NCBI GenBank assembly: GCA_014268975.2
Contig: CP077096.1
Location: 2,068,501-2,132,500, forward strand
DNA: 64,000 nt
Source of the DNA: Pseudomonas wayambapalatensis
Lineage (GTDB): Bacteria; Pseudomonadota; Gammaproteobacteria; Pseudomonadales; Pseudomonadaceae
Direction: 5' to 3'
This document shows, in pieces, positions 55,355 through 64,000 of the stretch. Numbering within the stretch: the first letter of the stretch is position 1; each line of letters opens with the position of its first letter. The notes under the pieces are model-generated. The model did not search any database and had not been told where the DNA came from. It worked only from the letters and a program-made list of their open reading frames with translations. Made by a program: the position numbers and the translations under genes.

Positions 55355-57498
55355 CAGAATTCCAGCTCCGCGCTGAAACTCAGGCGGTGGCGGCTGTCGT
55401 AGCGGTTCTGCTCGACGGTGGTGGGCTGGTCATCCAGGCGTTGTTGCCACAGCGCCGCCAGCTCCAACGAGCTGCCATACACCCGCAGGCGCTTGGCCAC
55501 GCGCAGGTCGACACGCTCGTAGCGATACTGGTTGAGGGCGTCGTCGCCATAATAGAAGAGGGCACTCGACCATCCCTGGCCCCAGTCGCGCATCCACCCG
55601 GCCGAGCCACTGTTGCGAGCGCTGAGGCGGCGGTCGTCGGGGTTGCTGGCCCAGGCGTCGACGTAGGCATAGGTCAGGCGCAGGCGGTCGCGCATGCCCA
55701 GGCGCCAGTCCAGTTGCGTCTCGGTGCCGCTGAAGCGGGCCTTGTTGGCGTTGCTGGCGATGTACTGGTTGTTTTTCAGTGGCTCGCTGATCATCCCGGT
55801 GATTTCGTCGTAGAACAGCTTGACGTCCAGGCTCAGGTCGAGGTCGGCGAAGTAGCCGTTGTAGCCCAACTCGCGTGAACGCATGCGCTCCTGGTCGAGG
55901 TTGCCCGGGCCACGGGTCTTGACGAAGTATTCACCATTGTGCAAACCCAGCACGTTGGGCGTGAGGTTCTTGACCGTGTAGCTCCAGTTGACGTTGTTCT
56001 CGAACATGTCAGGCGAACGTACGGCCTCGGAGTACACCGCGCGCAGGCCGTGGCGCGGGGTGATCAGGTAGTTGACCGCCACGCGCGGGGTCAACGAGCT
56101 GCCGGACAGCTCGCTGTCCTCGAACATGGCCCCACCCTGGAGGATCCAGTGTTCGTCGGCGCGCCATTCGAGCTGCCCGAACAGGCGCCAGGTGCGGTCG
56201 TCGAGGCTGCCGTTGAAGTAGGTCTGCGAGTCGGCGCGGTCATAGCGGTAGTTGAAGCCGCTGAGCAGGCGCAGGGTGTCGGTGAGGCTGAGGGTATCCT
56301 GGATTTCCAGGTCGTAGCGGGTTTCGCGGGTGCTCTGGTCGACATCACCGCAGACCTCACGGTTACCGCCGCTGTCCCATTGACTCTTGATCTGGTTGCG
56401 CAAGCCCTGCAGCACTGGGTCGCTGTTGTTGGGCGGATTGTTGGCGTTGCGCGCGACCTGTTCGGCGTAGTCCGGGTTGAGCTGCCACAGCCGGGTCAGC
56501 TCGGGGCTGAAGGCCAGCGTCGCATCGCAGGCACGCCATACTTGCTGGCGGTCGAACTGTTGCGCCGAGCCCTGTACGTACAGGCTGTGTTCGGGGCTGA
56601 AATCGATGTTCCAGCGCACTGAGCCTGCGTAATCCTTGGCGTTGAGGTCGGCGTTGTCGCCGCGCCCGGTGACGAAGGGGAACACCGGGGTATAGGTGTA
56701 GGGGCGTTGGTTGCTGCCTTCCTTGGCCGCCAGTTGCCATTCGAGCGTCTGGTCGGGCGCCAGGGTGTGGCTGGCGCTCAGGTTGAAGCGCGTCAGCCGA
56801 CGGCTGTCGCGGTAGTCCTGGCCGTATTGGTTCTTGTCGAAGCCATCGTCCTGCATGCCGGACATCGACAGGCGCAGATCGCCGCCTTCCCAGCCGAGGC
56901 CCTGGCTGGCGTAGAAATCATTGATGCCATCCTGGCCCTGGGTGATCTTCAGTCGCGTGCCGTGGCTGTCGGCGGGGCTGCGGGTGAGGATGTTGACCAC
57001 GGCCATCAGGGCGTTGGCACCATAGCTGACGGTATTGGGGCCGCGGAACACTTCGATGCGTTCGATATCCTCGATCGCCAGCGGGATATCGCTCCAGTCC
57101 ACGGTGGCGAGGCCTGCTCGATACACCGAACGGCCGTCGATCAGCACCTGCATGCGCCGGGCGTCGTTGACGTTACTGCCGTGGTAGTTGACGGTCGGCT
57201 GGTTACCGGCGCCGTAGCCGATCATCATGCCGGGCACCAGGCGCAGCAGCTCGGGGATGTCTCGTGCACCGCTGGCGCGGATCAGTTCGCTGTCGAGCAC
57301 GGTCATGCTGCCGGGCACTGCCGCCGGGGATTGTTTCAGGCGTGTGGCGGTCAGAACCTGCGGCAGGTTCTGGTTGTCGATGAACAGGTCATCGGCCATG
57401 GCCGAACCACCGAGCAGGACGGTCAGCAAGAGCAGGCGAGGGGCAGGAGGCGTGCCTGGGAACACGTGACGGCCTTGTTTGCGGGATAAACCAGGCAT
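55354..57498 (-). CDS. TonB-dependent outer-membrane receptor
   Basis: 714 residues. A signal is followed by a likely TonB box (PQVLTATRLKQ) and a plug domain (PGSMTVLDSELIRASGARDIPELLRLVPGMM, in part; GADVNYHGS-like, VLIDGRSVYR, RIEVFRGPNTVSYGANALMAVVNI). The beta barrel fills the rest and ends in Phe (SFSAELEF), as outer-membrane proteins do. Substrate unknown; the plug is closest in style to vitamin B12/colicin-type receptors (BtuB/CirA). First gene of the three-gene operon. Confidence 0.92.
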   Translation of the reverse strand: MPGLSRKQGRHVFPGTPPAPRLLLLTVLLGGSAMADDLFIDNQNLPQVLTATRLKQSPAAVPGSMTVLDSELIRASGARDIPELLRLVPGMMIGYGAGNQPTVNYHGSNVNDARRMQVLIDGRSVYRAGLATVDWSDIPLAIEDIERIEVFRGPNTVSYGANALMAVVNILTRSPADSHGTRLKITQGQDGINDFYASQGLGWEGGDLRLSMSGMQDDGFDKNQYGQDYRDSRRLTRFNLSASHTLAPDQTLEWQLAAKEGSNQRPYTYTPVFPFVTGRGDNADLNAKDYAGSVRWNIDFSPEHSLYVQGSAQQFDRQQVWRACDATLAFSPELTRLWQLNPDYAEQVARNANNPPNNSDPVLQGLRNQIKSQWDSGGNREVCGDVDQSTRETRYDLEIQDTLSLTDTLRLLSGFNYRYDRADSQTYFNGSLDDRTWRLFGQLEWRADEHWILQGGAMFEDSELSGSSLTPRVAVNYLITPRHGLRAVYSEAVRSPDMFENNVNWSYTVKNLTPNVLGLHNGEYFVKTRGPGNLDQERMRSRELGYNGYFADLDLSLDVKLFYDEITGMISEPLKNNQYIASNANKARFSGTETQLDWRLGMRDRLRLTYAYVDAWASNPDDRRLSARNSGSAGWMRDWGQGWSSALFYYGDDALNQYRYERVDLRVAKRLRVYGSSLELAALWQQRLDDQPTTVEQNRYDSRHRLSFSAELEF

Positions 57499-57704
57499 GG
57501 TAACCGACCGTGGGGGTTTTTCCAGTGATCTGCGCTGGATTTGCCGCCCTCTTCTCGGATGAATCCCCTCTTGCGGGGCATACGTTCGTGCGCCATGCCG
57601 GCGGGTTTACCCGTGAAGAGGCCGGTGCTGACACTGGTTCTGTCGCAGACGAGCCGTATAATGCCCCCGTCGCCACTCAACTTAATGGCTTTAACGGATT
57701 GAAT

Positions 57705-58730
57705 ATGACTGAACAGCAACCTGTTGCAGTTCTGGGAGGCGGGAGCTTCGGCACCGCCGTGGCGAACCTGCTGGCGGAAAACGGCAATCCAGTACGTCAA
57801 TGGATGCGCGATCCCGAGCAGGCCGAGGCCATGCGCACCAACCGCGAGAATCCTCGCTATCTCAAAGGCATTCGCCTGCATGACGCTGTCGAGCCGGTCA
57901 ATGACCTGCTGGCGACCCTGCAATCGAGCGACCTGGTCTTCGTTGCGCTACCGTCGAGCGCCTTGCGCAGCGTACTGGCGCCGCATGCCGAGTTGCTGCG
58001 CGGCAAGTGCCTGGTCAGCCTGACCAAGGGTATCGAGGCGCAGACATTCAAGCTGATGAGCCAGATTCTCGAAGAGATCGCCCCCCAGGCGCGTATCGGC
58101 GTACTGTCCGGGCCGAACCTGGCCCGTGAGATCGCCGAGCATGCGTTGACCGCTACTGTGGTTGCCAGTGAGGACGAGGCGCTGTGCCAGCGCGTGCAGG
58201 ATGTCTTGCACGGGCGTACCTTCCGCGTCTATGCCAGCGCCGACCGATTCGGTGTGGAGCTTGGGGGCGCGCTGAAGAACGTCTACGCGATCATCGCCGG
58301 CATGGCCGTGGCGCTGGAGATGGGCGAGAACACCAAGAGCATGCTGATCACCCGGGCGCTGGCCGAGATGACCCGTTTCGCCGTGAGCCAGGGCGCCAAC
58401 CCCATGACCTTCCTGGGTCTGGCAGGGGTGGGCGACCTGATCGTCACCTGCTCCTCGCCCAAGAGCCGCAACTACCAGGTCGGGCACGCCCTGGGGCAGG
58501 GGTTGAGCCTGGAAGAGGCGGTCAGCCGCCTGGGCGAAGTGGCCGAAGGGGTGAACACCTTGAAAGTACTCAAGGCCAAGGCCCAGGAAGTGCAGGTCTA
58601 CATGCCGTTGGTGGCCGGGCTGCACGCGATCCTGTTCGAAGGGCGAACCCTGGCCCAGGTGATCGAGCACCTGATGCGGGCCGAGCCCAAGACCGACGTC
58701 GATTTCATTTCCACCAGCGGTTTCAACTGA
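57705..58730 (+). CDS. gpsA: Glycerol-3-phosphate dehydrogenase [NAD(P)+]
   Basis: 341 residues from [21 protein letters not shown]-binding [19 protein letters not shown], catalytic Lys in [15 protein letters not shown], and [13 protein letters not shown] are conserved. Makes sn-glycerol-3-phosphate for phospholipids. Upstream frame is open but without family similarity. Probably one transcript with the next two genes (37 bp and a 4-bp overlap). Confidence 0.97.
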   Translation: MTEQQPVAVLGGGSFGTAVANLLAENGNPVRQWMRDPEQAEAMRTNRENPRYLKGIRLHDAVEPVNDLLATLQSSDLVFVALPSSALRSVLAPHAELLRGKCLVSLTKGIEAQTFKLMSQILEEIAPQARIGVLSGPNLAREIAEHALTATVVASEDEALCQRVQDVLHGRTFRVYASADRFGVELGGALKNVYAIIAGMAVALEMGENTKSMLITRALAEMTRFAVSQGANPMTFLGLAGVGDLIVTCSSPKSRNYQVGHALGQGLSLEEAVSRLGEVAEGVNTLKVLKAKAQEVQVYMPLVAGLHAILFEGRTLAQVIEHLMRAEPKTDVDFISTSGFN

Positions 58731-58767
58731 GCCGTCAGCGGCCTCTAATCAGAGCAAGGAGCGACAC

Positions 58768-59115
58768 ATGAACGATACGCCCGAGCGCGCCCAGCGCGAG
58801 TCGATCATCCTGCGGGTGCTGTGGATGCTGGTGTTCCTGGTGGTCTGGCAACTGGCCGAGCTGCTGCTTGGCGGGCTGGTGCTGGTGCAGCTGATCTACC
58901 GCCTGGTGTATGGCGCGCCGAGTGCCAGCCTGATGAGCTTCGGCGACAGCCTCAGCCAGTACCTGGCGCAGATCGGCCGCTTCGGCACCTTCCACACCGA
59001 CCAGAAGCCCTGGCCGTTTGCCGACTGGCCGACGCCCCGCGCGCCTGAGGGCGAAGCGCCCCACACAGTGGCTGCGGCGCCGCACCCGGTGCGTGACGAG
59101 GAGCCGAAACTGTGA
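58768..59115 (+). CDS. DUF4389 membrane protein
   Basis: 115 residues with one strong membrane helix (about 16-45, LWMLVFLVVWQLAELLLGGL). The family usually has two conserved motifs, LLGGLVLVQLIYRL and FHTDQKPWPFADWP, both present. Function unknown. Start ATG follows AAGGAG. Overlaps sixA by 4 bp. Confidence 0.88.
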   Translation: MNDTPERAQRESIILRVLWMLVFLVVWQLAELLLGGLVLVQLIYRLVYGAPSASLMSFGDSLSQYLAQIGRFGTFHTDQKPWPFADWPTPRAPEGEAPHTVAAAPHPVRDEEPKL

Positions 59116-59570
59116 AGCTGTGGATTCTGCGCCACGGCGAAGCGGAGCCGCGGGCCAATACCGATGCCGAGCGTCGTCTCACGGCCCATGGTCGCGAGCA
59201 AGTGCTGCACAGTGCTGCACATCTGCTGGGCCAGCCGCTGCAGGCGATCATCGCCAGCCCCTATGTGCGCGCCCAGCAGACCGCCGCCCTGGTGCACGAC
59301 ACCCTTGGCTTTGCCGAACCGGTGCGCACCGTGCCGTGGTTGACCCCGGAGAGCAATGTTCGGCAGGTGATCGGCGAAATCGAGCGGCTGGCGCTGGAAC
59401 ATGTATTGCTGGTCAGCCATCAGCCATTGGTGGGCGCGCTGGTGGGGATGCTGGAGCATGGGCATTTGCAGCAGCCGGCACGGATGAGCACTGCGGACCT
59501 GGCAGAACTCGAGGGGGAGTTGTCACCTTTCGGTGTGATGACATTGCTGAGCCCGAGATTCAACCCCTGA
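59112..59570 (+). CDS. sixA: SixA phosphohistidine phosphatase
   Basis: 152 residues, GTG start in the ATGA-type overlap. The histidine-phosphatase motif is LWILRHGEAEPRA (His8); SHQPLVGALVGMLEHG has the second His. SixA removes phosphate from histidine phosphotransfer proteins; in E. coli it acts on ArcB or NPr. Confidence 0.92.
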   Translation: MKLWILRHGEAEPRANTDAERRLTAHGREQVLHSAAHLLGQPLQAIIASPYVRAQQTAALVHDTLGFAEPVRTVPWLTPESNVRQVIGEIERLALEHVLLVSHQPLVGALVGMLEHGHLQQPARMSTADLAELEGELSPFGVMTLLSPRFNP

Positions 59571-59661
59571 GTTCATCTGCAGCTCCTGCGCTTGCGTGGT
59601 GGGAGGCCGATCGCGATGATGCGTTCGGCCATCTTCGTATGCAGCATGGACCTGGTGAGCC

Positions 59662-61614
59662 TCAGCGATTGAATATTCCCCAGCCCACAGCCGTATCTCC
59701 ACCGAAATTCGTTGCACGCAAGGAAACCCTGTTGCCGTTGGCAACGTCTATCGCATAGCGTCTGCCTGTTCCCGCCGAGTCCGCACTCCACGCCCGATCA
59801 CCGATGCCTGGGTTGTTGTTGTAGCTAGCGCGCATTGCATCCCATTCTCCAAGCGTAGGTAATGCTCCGCCTCTCTCTGTGGCCAGATCTCGGCACCAAT
59901 ACCACACATTGACTGAGCCCATGCCTTCAATCCGTCTGACATTGGATACGGTCACCGGATAGCTGGCACTGGCACCAGCGGTATCGGTCACGATCACATT
60001 GGCCGTCCCGCTGCCATAAGACACCGCTCGCCCAGTGGAAGGGTTGACCTCGATCACGTTGCCGTTGCTCGTCGAGTAGGTGTAGGGCGGTTGGCCGCCG
60101 CTGGCGGTGCGCTGCACGAAAGCGTTGGCGGGGGGGTGGGTCACCGGGTTGCTGTTGCGGTGGATCACGCCATTGAGTGTTGCCGGTGAGGTATCGATGG
60201 TCAGGGGCGGCGTCAGTGCGTTGATCCGCAGGTTCACGACAGGCGAGGGGACCGCAGCCCCTCCCGAGCCTCGGGTGACCAGGTACTGCACGGTTACCGT
60301 TCTGCCAGCATTGGCGTCTACCTGAGTCTTGGGAACAGAAAACGTGAGCCGACTTACGCTGCCGACAGTCTGTGGGGAGCCAGCGATTCCCGCAAAAGTC
60401 ACCGACACCACATCACCGATGGCCATACCGCCGTAGACCTCGACCAGGACGGGCAGGCCGGTGGACGGGACATCTCCAGGTGGTAGCACATCGCCTGGTG
60501 CCAGGGGAATCACCGGTTTTGCAAGGACCAGCTCCTGGACCCTGTGTACAGTCCATACATCGGATTCAGGATTGTCTGCGTAGCGCCCTCGGACTTTGAA
60601 ATCGTAGGTTTTCACGCTCAAGTTTGTCCGAGTGCTCGTCCAGCTGCCGTTCGCTGCGACAGGCTCGGTACTTATCACGCTGGCGCCATCAAGTACCTCG
60701 ACCTGCTGGTTGGCTGATGCCTGACCGCTCAACACCAGGCTTGGCGAGGTTGTCGAACTGCCGTTTGGCACCTCTGTTCCCTTGTCGTCTTTTACGGAAA
60801 CGATAGTGGGCCTGACCACAATGATCTTCTCGAGCGTGTAGAGCGCGTTTGGGAATACTCGGGCCTGCCCCTCGTTACTGGTGGCGTCGAATGCTACCGA
60901 AACTGTCGCCGTGAGGCTGGAGCCGCTGCTGAGCTTCTCCAGCTCGGTGCGCGGCAAGACCAGGTCCAGCCCTGCTGTTACCTGTTCAGGGACGACCTCT
61001 TCGCCTCGGGCCAGGTAGACCGTATGGGCCGAGCCATTTTCGAGGGTCCCGTCCACACGGATCCACACCCGTTGACCCACCGCTATCAATGGCCATGGTT
61101 CAACCTTGACCTGTGCATTGCCGGTGAAGTTGTTGAGATCGAGTACCCTGGTGGTCGCGTTGGCCTGGGGAATCACAGGGGCAGGCAAATCGCTTTGCGC
61201 CAGGGTTCCCACCGCCAGCAGCATTGGCAAGGATAATCTTGCAGCCTGGCCACTGCGTGCTACTGCGTAGCGGAGGGTGACCGTCTTGCCCTGGCTGGCA
61301 GCCACCACGCTGACAGGCGCCTGGAAATCGACATAACCAAAGAGGCTTCCGGGTTGTTGGTCGCTCTGCCAACTGTCCGTAGCAGTGCTCCCGGACCAGT
61401 CTGCCGCCAGAGTGTCGCTGGGCAGCATGGCCGGATACTGTGCTCTTACGGTAGCGCCGTTGAGCGCGTCGATGGGGTCGAGCCTGTCGTCCGTTGCCTG
61501 CAGTACGGAAGGTGCGGGGTAATCTGTCTCAGCCCTGCGTGTGACCTTGAAAGTCAAAGGCTTCGAGACCAGGCCTTGTGCATGCAGTTGCTGCTCGTCC
61601 TCAGCGGTTGACAT
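59662..61614 (-). CDS. Ig-like repeat protein with intimin/invasin-type C-terminal domain
   Basis: 650 residues from the ATG at 61614, chosen because GAGGAG stands 6 bp before it; a 10-residue longer form begins at 61644 but its start lies before that site. Tandem Ig-like beta domains fill the middle: repeats of PTIVSV..VPNGSSTTSPSL, ANQQVEVLDG, AANGSWTST and KVRGRYADNPES. Residues about 510-560 are a bacterial Ig-2 domain (SNGNVIEVNPSTGRAVSYGSG). The last 75 residues (WYWCRDLATERGGALPTLGEWDAM...WSADSAGTGRRYAIDVANGN) resemble the C-type-lectin-like tip of intimin/invasin proteins. No Sec signal peptide is visible, so secretion would need another route. Lower G+C than neighbours. Confidence 0.7.
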   Translation of the reverse strand: MSTAEDEQQLHAQGLVSKPLTFKVTRRAETDYPAPSVLQATDDRLDPIDALNGATVRAQYPAMLPSDTLAADWSGSTATDSWQSDQQPGSLFGYVDFQAPVSVVAASQGKTVTLRYAVARSGQAARLSLPMLLAVGTLAQSDLPAPVIPQANATTRVLDLNNFTGNAQVKVEPWPLIAVGQRVWIRVDGTLENGSAHTVYLARGEEVVPEQVTAGLDLVLPRTELEKLSSGSSLTATVSVAFDATSNEGQARVFPNALYTLEKIIVVRPTIVSVKDDKGTEVPNGSSTTSPSLVLSGQASANQQVEVLDGASVISTEPVAANGSWTSTRTNLSVKTYDFKVRGRYADNPESDVWTVHRVQELVLAKPVIPLAPGDVLPPGDVPSTGLPVLVEVYGGMAIGDVVSVTFAGIAGSPQTVGSVSRLTFSVPKTQVDANAGRTVTVQYLVTRGSGGAAVPSPVVNLRINALTPPLTIDTSPATLNGVIHRNSNPVTHPPANAFVQRTASGGQPPYTYSTSNGNVIEVNPSTGRAVSYGSGTANVIVTDTAGASASYPVTVSNVRRIEGMGSVNVWYWCRDLATERGGALPTLGEWDAMRASYNNNPGIGDRAWSADSAGTGRRYAIDVANGNRVSLRATNFGGDTAVGWGIFNR

Positions 61615-61826
61615 CGTCGACTCCTCAGGTTTCCAGGGGTTCATGGCGCAGTGTGAACGAGGCAGGAAACGAGTGAAACTGACAGAAATACCAGGTATCG
61701 CGCTGGCTCAGCGGGGTGTTGCGTCGCCTTGACCTGATTGCCCTCGCCGATGACCTTTCCGAACGTTGCCGCCAACCGGCAGGTTGCTGACAATGGGCTA
61801 TCACTCTCCAGTCGGACCAGGCGGTC

Positions 61827-62615
61827 ATGTCGCAGCAGATCTTCTTCGCCCATGCCAACGGTTTTCCTTCGGCCACCTACGGCAAGCTGTTCGCGGCCCT
61901 GGCCCCGGACTACCAGGTCTGCCACCTGGAGCAGCACGCCCACGACCCGCGCTTTCCGGTGGATGACAACTGGCAGAACCTGGTCGACGAGCTGCTGCAT
62001 CATCTGGCGCAGCAGCCAGCCCCGGTCTGGGGTGTCGGTCATTCCCTCGGTGGTGTGCTGCACCTGCATGCCGCCCTGCGCCGACCCGAGCTCTACCGCG
62101 GTGTGGTGATGCTCGACTCGCCCGTGCTCACCCGTGCCGACCAATGGCTGATCCGCACTGCCAAACGCTTCGGTTTCATCGACCGCATCACGCCGGCCGG
62201 GCGAACCGAAGGACGGCGCGAGGCGTTTCCTGATCGCGACAGCGCGCGCAGTTACTTCGCCAGCAAGGCGCTGTTCCGCCAGTTCGATCCCGATTGCCTC
62301 GAAGCCTATCTCGAGCACGGTTTGCAAACAGTGGATGAGGGGGTGCGTTTGCGCTTCGATCCCAGCACCGAAATGCGCATCTACCGCAGCATTCCCCATG
62401 TCAGTCCGGCCCCTGCGCGCCAGTTGCAAGTACCGCTGGCCATGGTGCGTGGCGATCGCAGCCGGGTGATCCGCAAGCACCACGCCCTGGCGGTGCGGGC
62501 GATGCCACGGGGGGAATATCACAGCGTCCCGGGCGGGCATATGTTTCCGCTGGAGCGGCCCACCGATACTGCCAGTCTGATCAAGGGCCTGTTTGATCGC
62601 TGGAGCCAGGCATGA
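61827..62615 (+). CDS. Alpha/beta hydrolase (first of a pair)
   Basis: 262 residues. Oxyanion-hole HANGFPSATY, Ser nucleophile in GVGHSLGGVLHLH, and catalytic His in VPGGHMFPLERP. The substrate is unknown. Overlaps the next hydrolase gene by 4 bp. Confidence 0.88.
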   Translation: MSQQIFFAHANGFPSATYGKLFAALAPDYQVCHLEQHAHDPRFPVDDNWQNLVDELLHHLAQQPAPVWGVGHSLGGVLHLHAALRRPELYRGVVMLDSPVLTRADQWLIRTAKRFGFIDRITPAGRTEGRREAFPDRDSARSYFASKALFRQFDPDCLEAYLEHGLQTVDEGVRLRFDPSTEMRIYRSIPHVSPAPARQLQVPLAMVRGDRSRVIRKHHALAVRAMPRGEYHSVPGGHMFPLERPTDTASLIKGLFDRWSQA

Positions 62616-63466
62616 GCGCGCAGGTCGAGGAGATTCGTCTGAGTCTGGGCCATATCGAACTGGCCGCACACCTGTTCGGTCCTGCCGACGGCCTGCCGGT
62701 GATCGCTCTGCACGGCTGGCTCGACAATGCCAACAGCTTCGCCCACCTGGCCCCGCGCCTGAAAGGCCTGCGCATTGTCGCGCTCGACCTGGCCGGGCAT
62801 GGCTACTCACAGCATCGTCCGGCCGGGGCGAGCTACAACCTGGCCGATTATGCCCATGATGTGCTGCGGGTTGCCGAGCAACTGGGCTGGGAGCGCTTTG
62901 GCCTGCTCGGGCATTCGCTGGGGGCGATCATCTCGGTGCAGTTGGCTGGCGCACTGCCCGAACGGATCAGCCATCTGGCGTTGATCGATGGCGTCATCCC
63001 GCCCACGGTCGCCGAGCAGGATGCCGCCGAGCGCCTGGGCATGGCGCTGCAGGCGCAGTTGCGCCTGGAGGGCAAGCGCAAGTCGGTGTACCCGACCCTG
63101 GAGGCGGGCGTGCAGGCGCGAATGAAAGGCATGGTTGCGGTCAGTCGCGAAGCTGCCGAACTGCTGGCCCAGCGTGGGCTCATGCCAGTGCCGGGTGGTT
63201 ACAGCTGGCGCAGCGACAGCCGTCTGACCTTGCCGTCGCCGGTGCGCCTGAACGAAGCCCAGGCCATGGCGTTCGTACGGCGGGCGAGCTGCCCGGCCTG
63301 CCTGGTCGTCGCGGGGGACGGCATGTTGGCGCGCCACACAAGCCTGCTGGAGCAGCTACCCTTCGAGCAGGTGACCTTGCCCGGTGGCCACCACCTGCAC
63401 TTGAATGACGAGCAGGGCGCGGCCCTTGTCGCAGACTGTTTCAATCGCTTCTTTGGCTTTGCTTGA
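62612..63466 (+). CDS. Alpha/beta hydrolase (second of a pair)
   Basis: 284 residues. HGWLDNANSFAHL at the oxyanion hole, Ser nucleophile in LLGHSLGAIISVQL and His in LPGGHHLHLND. Motifs resemble epoxide-hydrolase/MhpC-type enzymes; substrate unknown. Followed 107 bp later by the DUF4892 gene. Confidence 0.88.
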   Translation: MSAQVEEIRLSLGHIELAAHLFGPADGLPVIALHGWLDNANSFAHLAPRLKGLRIVALDLAGHGYSQHRPAGASYNLADYAHDVLRVAEQLGWERFGLLGHSLGAIISVQLAGALPERISHLALIDGVIPPTVAEQDAAERLGMALQAQLRLEGKRKSVYPTLEAGVQARMKGMVAVSREAAELLAQRGLMPVPGGYSWRSDSRLTLPSPVRLNEAQAMAFVRRASCPACLVVAGDGMLARHTSLLEQLPFEQVTLPGGHHLHLNDEQGAALVADCFNRFFGFA

Positions 63467-63573
63467 CTTGCACCGGACAAGTGTCGAGGCTTGGCGGGTT
63501 GAACAGGGAGACAACCATACATGCCAGACATTCACGATCTTCGCCACGGCGCCCGGCGCCGCAAGGATGGCCG

Positions 63574-64000
63574 ATGAGCGCGCCGTTTTTCCTCCGCAGC
63601 GCCATCGCCGCCTGCTTCACACTTGCCAGCCCGCTGTTGTGGGCCGGCAGCCTGCCGGTGCCGGCTGACGCCAAGGTGGTCGACCAGCGCCCTGCCGTTG
63701 AGCAGGAACGGGTCTACCCGATGGGACCGGTGCGCAAGATCAGCGGCCGCCTGCGGGTCGAGGGCAAGGTCGAGAGCCGTGGCCAGGTCAGTTCGGTCAC
63801 CTATGAACTGCCGGTGGAGCGCACTGCCCGCGAGGCCTTTACCAGCGCCCGTGAAGAGCTGCAGCGCGACGGTGGTTATCCACTGTTCTGGTGCCAGGGC
63901 CGTGACTGCGGCGAGGCCAGCATCTGGGCCAACGATGTGTTCAACAACGCCCGCCTCAATGGCGGCGACGAGCAGCAGGCCTTCATTCTTTTGCGCCGCT
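63574..64000 (+). CDS. DUF4892 protein, N-terminal part (runs off the window)
   Basis: 142 residues visible. Signal peptide MSAPFFLRSAIAACFTLA to about residue 25 (LLWAG), then motifs RVYPMGPVRKISGRLRVEG and YPLFWCQGRDCGEASIWAN, typical of the DUF4892 family of secreted Pseudomonas proteins. AAGGA precedes the ATG. No known function. Confidence 0.8.
   Translation, partial: MSAPFFLRSAIAACFTLASPLLWAGSLPVPADAKVVDQRPAVEQERVYPMGPVRKISGRLRVEGKVESRGQVSSVTYELPVERTAREAFTSAREELQRDGGYPLFWCQGRDCGEASIWANDVFNNARLNGGDEQQAFILLRR

Noticed and set aside
57510..57704. N-terminal extension of gpsA
   Set aside because: The frame is open, but [18 protein letters not shown] is the family start and the extra 65 residues have no similarity.

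Overview
The window is chromosomal DNA of a Pseudomonas, most likely of the P. putida group. Four things point there: the gltA / sdhCDAB-sucAB-lpdG-sucCD block, the divergent ETF-QO / etfBA pair, the fabA-fabB pair, and intergenic REP sequences of the GCGGGCTTGCCCGCGAA type. Apart from an A/T-rich stretch at about 3.5-7.7 kb, base use is uniformly G+C-rich, so many long antisense frames are shadows.

Region 1 (1-8823) is a small, decayed genomic island of about 8.4 kb inserted in the 5' end of dusA, which runs leftward off the window edge. A 66-bp sequence (64/66 identical) flanks it. The left copy keeps the dusA frame open with a new first few codons, and the right copy is the displaced native 5' end. 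Only 44 codons remain of the island's dusA-type integrase. Cargo: an SRAP (YedK/HMCES-like) abasic-site protein divergent from a LexA-box-controlled umuDC pair; an A/T-rich two-gene cassette (P-loop ATPase plus a protein ending in a HEPN-like Rx4H motif) whose genes each follow a degenerate copy of the same ~155-bp sequence; a broken GNAT gene; and a yfcF-type GST. The ATPase/HEPN cassette is the best candidate here for an undescribed system, probably anti-phage defence.

Region 2 (8824-19180) holds a small membrane protein, a secreted carboxypeptidase G2-like M20 peptidase, an NAD-dependent formate dehydrogenase operon (fdsGBAD, no fdsC present), a FicA/FicT toxin-antitoxin pair and an SbmA/BacA-type ABC exporter.

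Region 3 (19195-28345) holds ETF:quinone oxidoreductase divergent from etfBA with a PsrA-like palindrome between them, a periplasmic binding protein, a DUF4398/OmpA lipoprotein pair, a MocR-type regulator, and a YkgJ / START-domain pair behind a second, perfect PsrA-like palindrome.

Region 4 (28365-41391) is the TCA-cycle cluster: gltA leftward, sdhCDAB-sucAB-lpdG-sucCD rightward, with good sigma-70 promoters between gltA and sdhC.

Region 5 (41727-64000) carries brnQ, a DUF599 membrane protein, a small lipoprotein, two thioesterases, htpG, a dienelactone hydrolase, a pirin, an amidohydrolase, fabAB, a three-gene operon (TonB receptor, periplasmic binding protein, hybrid kinase), gpsA, a DUF4389 protein, sixA, an Ig-like surface-type protein, two alpha/beta hydrolases and the start of a DUF4892 gene. 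No tRNA, rRNA, intact insertion sequence or CRISPR array was seen.
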